Assembly: GCA_963693315.1 (NCBI GenBank)
Contig: OY856186.1
Span: 285,282,492-285,346,491 of the forward strand
DNA length: 64,000 nucleotides
DNA from: Diogma glabrata
Taxonomy: Eukaryota > Arthropoda > Insecta > Diptera > Cylindrotomidae
Direction of reading: 5' to 3'
The notes below the pieces were generated by a model that was given only the letters and a program-made list of their open reading frames with translations, was not told the origin of the DNA and ran no database searches. Of the stretch, positions 57,236-64,000 are shown piece after piece (position 1 is the stretch's first letter; each line of letters begins with the position of its first letter). The position numbers and the translations under genes are program-made.

Positions 57236-57385
57236 AAATAGTATATTACATATCTAGAGTTGTAAATAGCATTTTACATGCGAGGGAAAATTTTGCGCAC
57301 GAGACGCGTAGCGTCGAGTGCAGTATCTTCACGAGCATGGAAAATGCTTTACAACTCGAGATTTGTTATATACTTTTTCTACGAC
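57236..57385. repeat. Foldback FB3 with GACGCGTAGCGTC loop
   Basis: Arms GTATATTACATATCTAGAGT and AGCATTTTACATGC pair with GCATGGAAAATGCT and ACTCGAGATTTGTTATATAC. The loop contains CACGAGACGCGTAGCGTCGA, echoing FB1 and FB2. Confidence 0.8.
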
Positions 57386-57565
57386 TTTGTTTTAATGCCC
57401 AAACGCATATAATTACTTGAAAAAATGAACTACTAGTTATAAATTAAATGCAAATAGTTTACAAATTGTGGTAGGCTTTGCATTATTCTGTGTCAAAATG
57501 AATTGAAATATTTAATTGTTAAAAATCAAATTTTTCTTTAAATAAAAATTTTTCTTATTATTAAA

Positions 57566-57611
57566 AGCGTGCGGTAATATATATATGAAAATCCATTACC
57601 GCACGCTTTTT
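57566..57611. repeat. Perfect GCGTGCGGTAAT hairpin
   Basis: AAGCGTGCGGTAAT and ATTACCGCACGCTT pair perfectly around an AT-rich loop. TTACCGCACGCT is repeated again just downstream at about 57617-57628. Confidence 0.85.
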
Positions 57612-58033
57612 TTTTCTTACCGCACGCTATTTGAAATAATCAATTTATATGTCATGGATAGTATGATGTAATTTATAATTTACTGTGATAGGAGTAGAAA
57701 AAATAAGTTTGAGCATTTTCTGATCGGCAAATATGTAAAATACAAAACATCTACATAAGTATGTTATTTCGTAGGCATGTTTGGTCAAGATACGGAAAAC
57801 CTTATAGATATTTAAATTTCTAGGCTACTGTGTCCTTTTAATACAAATGCTATCACGTATTTTAGAATCTAAGGCTTACTCGAACAAAAAATAATTATTT
57901 TAAACTTCAAACTATTTATTTTCATGACATACTAGGATACATTTGTATTTTTTTGCATTTCAATAAAGACTAACAAATTAAATCGTTTTTTAGTTTTTAG
58001 TTAATTAAGTGAAGCATAAAATCTTGTACGTAT

Positions 58034-58158
58034 GTACCGCACCACTGGCGTTACTGGGTATTACACCCATCAAGCGATATCCATCCCTCGGAGCAGAGGT
58101 TCTCGGGCTAGATTACGTCGCTTTCAGGGCGCAATAACCTGTATAACGCCCTTGGTAC
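58034..58158. repeat. 125-bp foldback, GC-rich core
   Basis: GTACC...GGCGTTACTGGGTATT pairs with GGTAC and its inverted partner CAATAACCTGTATAACGCC. The core includes CATCCCTCGGAGCAGAGG. Confidence 0.65.
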
Positions 58159-59889
58159 ATAAATAGCTATTACATTCCATTTTAACTTCGTTAAAATTAA
58201 AATATTACATACTAGATATTTATTCCGTTGTGAATTTTATTGATAAAAAAAAAACAAAAGCAAACTTTAACAGCTACAAAAACAAAATATGAAAAATGTA
58301 AAAATGAGATTCATCAAGAGCTCTCGGTATCTGTATAATATGCATTCCAGAGCACAAACAAAAAATATCGTAAATCACAAAAAAAAAATTTCATTATATA
58401 GACATGTTATTTATTTATCCACCTTAACACAAAAGATGCAAGAGTATATAGTTTTTCAAACATTTGTTAAGCAGAAAAACTAACAACAAAATAACATAAA
58501 ATATAAATTTTTAAAAATATGAAAACTAAAACAACAACAACAAAAATTAGTTTTTCTGGAGATTCGAATTGGAGGGTAGCAGGGATGAGATTTTTTTATT
58601 TAGTTAGTACATAGGCCTCTTTATATGAATTTCATGCATGTTGAAAATATTTTTTTTGTTTCGTTGGTATTATACTTGTGCTTAAAATTTATTTGTTAAA
58701 TTTTTTCTTTTTTTTTCTTAATTAGAATTTTAATTTGTTTTTTACTATATATACGTGGTTGGGTTTGTAATGATATGAGAATTAAGTTTTGGTTGGAAAA
58801 ATTAATTTTATGATGTGGATTATCTTGTTTAATGGATGGTTGTAGTTGTTTTTTGATCTTTTGTTAGTTTAACGACTTGTATGATAAAGTTTAACATTCA
58901 GCCTTATAAATATGGAAAATGTTGATGAGAATGGTAAATTTGATGAATGGTTCGAATGGTAAGTATCGGGTTCATTGCGGTGAGAAATTTTTGTTCTAGG
59001 GTATAGCCCTTTATAGGCCTTTTGAAAAGGCCTTTTATATTGGGCCTATTGCGAATAGTCCTCTTTTATATTTTTGTTATTTTTTCAAAAACAGGGTCTT
59101 AGTACCTTCCCAACAGTACCTAGCTGTTCAAAATCGGTTGAAAATTAAACACAGCCATTCTAACGATTTATTGGTCATTATTATAGTATCGAAAATATAG
59201 ATAACAGGTTTTCACCCATTACTCGGGAACTAATTAACCGATCTGCATGTTTGGTACCATTTCGACATCCTGAGAAAACATAGATGCGGAAAATGCCTTT
59301 GATTATCCATTTTGGCCTATTCATTTTGGATAATTTCATTAAACCGCGGAAATGAGCTAAGGCAACAGGTTTCTTGGCCATAACTTCCACATTTTCTCAC
59401 ACAAAATTGTTTTTTTGATGGCATTTGATAGCTCTGCTCTTTACAGTATGCTTAGTATGTCTCTACGATATTTACGAAGAAATTGTGGAACAACCAGATC
59501 GCTGCAATAAAACCAGCTATCGCGCGCTTTACTTACGAGAATGGTCTACAGTTTCACCACTAGAATCAGCCTTCATGCATAATACATATACGTGCATTCA
59601 CCGATGATGTTTTACTTCCACCGTCGTTAGTCTCGACCATCTGACAGTGAATTTACATTACATATTATATTGCTTGGGTCACCGCATGTTATTCAATAAT
59701 TCTGAATAATTTAGCCATTGCAACCCGTATAAGTTACAATTAACTAATATTGGTGAAGCCCAAGAAGAACAACCGAAACGTCACATTGCATTCACATATA
59801 TTCCTCATCCATCCCTCATATCTAACATATTTCATGCAAATTATCTCGAGGGCATATCGAAGTCTAGCAATAAAATAAGTACCGTGACT
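58159..59889. other. No gene recognised
   Basis: AT-rich. 59757-59800 has AACCGAAACGTCACATTG, a GAAACGTC motif like that at 21360 and 23420, just upstream of the GIY-YIG remnant. Confidence 0.45.
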
Positions 59890-60226
59890 CATTCTGCAAA
59901 AGACAAACAACACCAGCATGAAAATTCGGGTATATACTCAATAGAATGCAATACAAGGAACTGTGAAGCTAGATATATAGGAATGACTAAAAGAAAATTC
60001 GGTTCAAGGAACACAAAAGATCAACATGCAAGCGAAAGATCACTGCAGAATCATCAGTAGCAGAACATGTGGTATTAAATAAACATCAGTTCAACATCTA
60101 CAACTTTAAACTAATCAAGGAATGTATGGATTATCGTCGGCTGGATATACTTGAATCAATAGAGATTCAAAGAAACAACAACTTAATGAATGCGGACAAC
60201 GGGCATATCACCTCATCACTTTTTTA
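59890..60226 (+). pseudogene. Penelope-like GIY-YIG endonuclease remnant
   Basis: HENSGIYSIECNTRNCEARY then IGMTKRKF gives the GIY...YIG pair at the expected spacing. A frameshift near 59998 follows. The next frame reads RFKEHKRSTC with the catalytic Arg, then ESSVAEHVVLNKHQFNIYNF and LDILESIEIQRN with the catalytic Glu, ending HITSSLF-stop. This order is that of the C-terminal endonuclease of Penelope-like retroelements. No upstream RT was recognised. Some bacteriophage-type GIY-YIG proteins share the fold, but context favours PLE. Confidence 0.72.
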
Positions 60227-61644
60227 ATTATGTAGACAAAAGCAAATAATCCAATTAGCTAATTACAACCTATATCTATAAATATAAACATTATTAATAT
60301 TAAAATTTGCTTTGGATTACTTTAAATATTTTTGTATTTAAATACAATATATAATTCTTAACCTTAATCTTCTAGGCTAGTATGATCATCCTAAATGGTC
60401 AGATTGTTTTATATAAATATTATTTAGCTTAATGTTTTACTGTTTTGATTGTTTTATGACCCGATCCTGAAACGATCTAAGTTTTATAATAACCTTTCAA
60501 AAATTTTTCATGTAATTTATACCTTAATAAGTTTATGATTTTGTAATGTCAGCCCCTTAGTTCTTTAGATTAGGTCATAGAGAAATATATATAGAGAGAA
60601 GTAACCTCTATTCACACAAATTGTATATAGAATACTGATAAAACAAATAAAAGTACAACCAGACTTCAAGGCATACAGGACAGTAATAATAGGAGAAAAA
60701 ATTAGAAAAAAAAATAATTCGTTACAGCAAACTGACAGCGGGATATTGTAGAACACGATATTGTAAAAGAGGGAAACATAAATCGAACCAACAGCTGCTA
60801 TCCGGGGGGGAGTGGGGTGGGTTTTTTAGGGGTTGAAGATAGTTTTTCGTGATTTATGGCTAAACCGTGCATCCTATCGAAAAGAGTTATATGTAAAAGT
60901 TGTAGGAAATAAGAAGATCTACAACTTTTGCACGGTCCATTTTTACCCTAACCTCAAAATTTTTCGAAAAAATGCGAAAAACCGATTTTTTTCTTTTTTC
61001 TTTTTTTCTTTGACAAAAAAAATTTTACGAAGCTCAAACGTTGACAAAAGATACCCCTATTTATTGCAAAAAGGCGGTAATTTTTTCGGAGGGAAATATT
61101 TAGACGTTGTTGTTAAATTTAATTTAAAAGAAAAAAAAAACAAATTTTTAACTGCGATTCCTCTTAAAACTACGCCTCCTACAGAGTTCTGTTTTAGCTC
61201 ACTTACTCCTTGTTACGTTTACTTTTGATAAGTGGTAAAAAAAGGTATACTGCTAAGGAAAAAATGGCGGGAAAATTGAAAAAACCGAAAAAATCGCTTT
61301 TTTCGTGGTAATTTGCATATTTATCGTTGAATAATTGTTACTAATTAATAAAATCATTTAAATTTTTATGATTACGTAAACGACGATCATATTGAAATAC
61401 ATTTATGAATAATTATATATACTTTCGTTACTTTTAGTTTATTTAAGTAAAAAAAAAGTAAATTTTATTTTTTAAACATATCGATCTCAAAAAGTACCTT
61501 TTTGTTTTCTTTCATGTTTTTTATATTTTACAGATTTGTTATTTACTCAAAACATACTAAACCTAAGGACAATCGTTATTTTTTGTTTTTGAGAAAAAGA
61601 CATTTGAATATAGTTTGATTTTTTTTTTGTACTTTGTGCCATAA
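60227..61644. other. No gene recognised; G-rich tract at 60802-60835
   Basis: AT-rich with GGGGGGGAGTGGGGTGGG near 60805-60822. Several poly-T and poly-A runs. No convincing coding sequence. Confidence 0.5.
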
Positions 61645-61769
61645 ACTAAAACCAACCCGACTAGAAATTAAATCAGTATAGGGTCCGATCCGGATCAGGA
61701 TTGCCCGAAGACTGATCAGGGATGAATCAGGCCTCCTGATCTGGACATGATTAAAAATCGTCACGCCAT

Positions 61770-61945
61770 ATATCATCCGTACAGGATCCGTTTAAATGAT
61801 CCATGCCGGATCCATTTCAAAGATCCATTCCGGATTCATTTCAAAGATCCATTCCGGATCCATCTTAAAGATCCATGCCGGATCCATTCAACAGTTTCAT
61901 GTCCGGTCTGGTCAAGAGATCCATACCAGATCCGTTCAAAGGTTT
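61770..61945. repeat. 24-bp tandem repeat, about six copies
   Basis: CATTTCAAAGATCCATTCCG followed by GATC; degenerates toward both ends. Confidence 0.85.
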
Positions 61946-62526
61946 AGAATTAATTTTGTTCTTAAATATTAATTTGACATTAAATAAATGAAAAAAATAT
62001 TACCATTTTTCCTTAATTTTATTCATAAATTTCGTTTTCGTTTCTGTGAATTCTCATCCATAATTGGAAACAATCTTAATTGTTGAGAAACAAGGTTTTT
62101 ACTTCACGACACACAGCAAATTAACTATTATTTCACTGAGACCCGCACTATACTTTTGTGATCTGAGTTTAAAATTTTCGATTAAACTGTTACTGTTGGG
62201 AAATGCGTTACTAAATAATCTGTAATATCTATATTTATATTAATGAAACTCACTTTTATTTAAAACGAACTCGTAAAAGGTGGTGTTCTTATGATGTTCT
62301 CTGTAGAAAAATCTACACTAGACTAACTAAAAATTACTTGAAAGTACTTTTTCTAACTATGTAACTATATAACTGAAAACATGAAGTGGGGGTCATAGAT
62401 GCGTATCAAGATTTTTATGTATTTATTATCCTTAACGCACATTTTTTATACTCCTTGGGATTTTTCCTGGGATATCTTTATTGTCTTTTCTTCAGGTATT
62501 TTATCAAGTCCAAACATCTTTAGACC

Positions 62527-62650
62527 AGTGATGGGCGAACTTTTCAAGTACGAATCCAAAACAATCTACGGTAATAAAATTTTTACATAGGCTCTTATGC
62601 AGGTATGGATCCAAGTTTGGATTCGAAAACTAACTTCACCCATACCTGCT
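62527..62650. mobile_element. 124-bp MITE inside the GATC-rich transposon
   Basis: CAGTGATGGGCGAACTT...GAATCCAAA at left and TTTGGATTCG...AACTTCACCCATACCTG at right. Flanks CTTTAGAC and CTATAGAT match at 6 of 8. hAT-like termini. Confidence 0.6.
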
Positions 62651-63147
62651 ATAGATCACTTGTCATATTTCAAATAGAATAATTTTTGAGCAACATAATA
62701 AATATTTCACCAATTACTGCTAACAAAAAACATCTGGAAATCCGAGAGCAAAGAGGAGATGCAAGATAAAAATTTAAATTATATGCTTTAAGGTTAATAA
62801 GCAAGATCCCTCACAACTGTAAGTTTGACAATGCTGTTTTCGATTCTACAATAAATTTGTACTTATAAGTACAAAATATTAAACAATTAAATAGATTCAG
62901 TCTACAGTTAATTATTACAGTTAAGTATATTATAATTAACTTTTAAAAAAGTTATTAAAAATTCGTGAAGAATGAGAAAATTTTTTGCACAAAAAAATTT
63001 TAAGTTAAGTAAATGTACTATTATGACGTCGATAATATAATATAATCAAAATAATAATTCAGTTATACCATTAATAACGAATTTATTGTTTAATGAGCAA
63101 TGTTATATACAGAATGGAGTTCAGGACATCGGATAAGATGAGTTTTT

Positions 63148-63395
63148 TCGATCAGAAGCTGATCGTATGACTGGATCAACGGATAAAGTACTGCACGCTG
63201 ATCAGTAACTGATCAGATAGCCGGATCAACGGATAAAGTACTGCACGCTGATCAGTAACTGATCAGATAGCCGGATCCAGGGAAACGGTACTGTACGCTG
63301 ATCAGGAACTGATCAGATGGCCGGATCAAGGGAAACAGTACTGTACGCTGATCAGGAACTGATCAGATGGCCGTATTACGGAAAATCTGATCCGG
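63148..63395. repeat. 50-bp tandem repeat, four to five copies
   Basis: Unit GATCAGTAACTGATCAGATA, GCCGGATCAACGGATAAAGT, ACTGCACGCT. Each unit holds the inverted pair GATCAG/CTGATC. Confidence 0.88.
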
Positions 63396-63479
63396 ATCTG
63401 ATCATAATCCGGGTTCCCTGAACTAATTTCCAGTCGGGAAGTTTACTGATTCTATTAAGCTTTTTTTGGTTTTAGAAGG

Positions 63480-64000
63480 TACTAAATGAGGCTTAGGGTA
63501 GCGCAATCCGAAATTCGACGTCCACGCCGTGCTGCCTGGGTAATGCTGACAGAATTAGGTTGGTGTATTGGAGACAAGCAGAGTAAAAACTGCTTAGTCA
63601 ATGACACTACATCACGGCGAATTGGCGCTCTACAACCAATGCGACTCAAGCGTCTGTTCTCCATGTCAGGGGCGGCTTGGAGCGGGCATCTGTCTTGAAT
63701 CAAGCGGCTCGCTATATAAACGTGTAAAAAAGGTTGTTTCTGGTGACCTTAATATGCAGAACGGACCCATTCACGACAATTTGGGTTGGGCCTAAGGTTA
63801 ACACCCTAACCCCGGAAAAAAACTAATATGTTAAATTTGGTTATCAGAAAAAGAAAAACAGACCCGGAAACAACAACAGAATTTTACCTGGACGTGAAAA
63901 AGGACCAGACTACCGAATCGGAACTTGGAACGTGCGCAGCCTGAGCGCTCCTGATGCTCTTATAAGTCTAGAAACAGAGGCTGAGAGGTATAGGATGGAT
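63480..64000 (+). mobile_element. 5' end of another LINE, running off the window
   Basis: GC-richer block (GCGCAATCCGAAATTCGACG..., GGGCGGCTTGGAGCGGGCAT) acting as 5' leader, followed by an endonuclease start at about 63900. The leader differs from that of LINE-A1. Confidence 0.75.
63827..64000 (+). CDS. LINE APE endonuclease, N-terminal part (partial)
   Basis: Frame open from after a TAA at 63824 to the window end. It reads NNRILPGREKGPDYRIGTWN and VRSLSAPDALISLETEAERY. GTWNVRSL is the first conserved strand of APE-type LINE endonucleases, where the Asn binds metal. No in-frame ATG precedes it, so the true start is unknown. The rest lies beyond 64000. Confidence 0.78.

Larger units (their letters stand above)
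61645..63450. mobile_element. GATC-rich transposon with different tandem repeats at each end
   Basis: Left terminus CCCGACTAGAAATTAAATCA, right terminus (reversed) CCCGACTGGAAATTAGTTCA, then GGATCAG-type blocks. Left subterminal: 24-bp repeats. Right subterminal: 50-bp repeats. No transposase. Target duplication not resolved. A smaller relative lies at 46985-47362. Confidence 0.72.

Noticed and set aside
60833..61228. 131-codon plus-strand ORF
   Set aside because: Phe/Lys/Asn-rich composition as expected from AT-rich DNA, no motif.
63148..63395. CRISPR array
   Set aside because: The 50-bp units are contiguous with no unique spacers, and the genome is eukaryotic.

Overview
The window looks like accessory, intron-type DNA from an insect genome. 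It is AT-rich. The only host gene I can recognise is three minus-strand exons (15663-18653) of a Dscam-family immunoglobulin cell-adhesion gene, most like Dscam2. Their reading frame, splice sites and intron phases fit together. No other Dscam exon was recognised, so most of the 64 kb is probably intron. Almost everything else is transposable elements, many nested inside one another. The order or species cannot be fixed from this sequence alone.

Layout. 1-15461: a LINE (LINE-A1, minus) whose 5' part plus about 5.6 kb of flank lies in a 7,456-bp tandem duplication (550-8005 and 8006-15461). I saw one base difference between the copies. 15462-19420: Dscam exons, with a 1.6-kb foldback in the larger intron. 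19420-24700: foldbacks, a tyrosine-recombinase fragment, a TA-flanked element, an inverted-repeat element split by a hAT-like element, and a deleted LINE. 26198-36200: a three-layer nest, in which LINE-A2 is cut just before its YADD motif by a hAT (8-bp target duplication), and that hAT is cut by an intact-looking Ty3/gypsy element with apparently identical LTRs. 37223-51530: further hATs with target duplications, one carrying a second hAT inside its transposase. 51565-56860: a 500-bp dimer repeat, two LINE fragments and a four-copy satellite of about 549 bp that carries tRNA-like Pol III boxes. 57236-64000: foldbacks, a Penelope-like GIY-YIG remnant, a GATC-rich transposon with different tandem repeats at each end, and the 5' end of another LINE that runs off the window.

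How the parts relate. The retroelements and hAT elements supply nearly all coding capacity and nearly all are broken. The gypsy element is the exception. It has a short SAP-like ORF, gag with a CCHC knuckle, a GTTAAAC heptamer at the gag/pol overlap, and pol with protease, RT, RNase H and a D,D35E integrase. It also has a primer-binding site and a polypurine tract. Target duplications, and empty sites found elsewhere in the window, give a relative insertion order: LINE-A2, then the hAT at 26518, then the gypsy element. All judgements here come from reading the sequence by eye; no alignment or database search was run.
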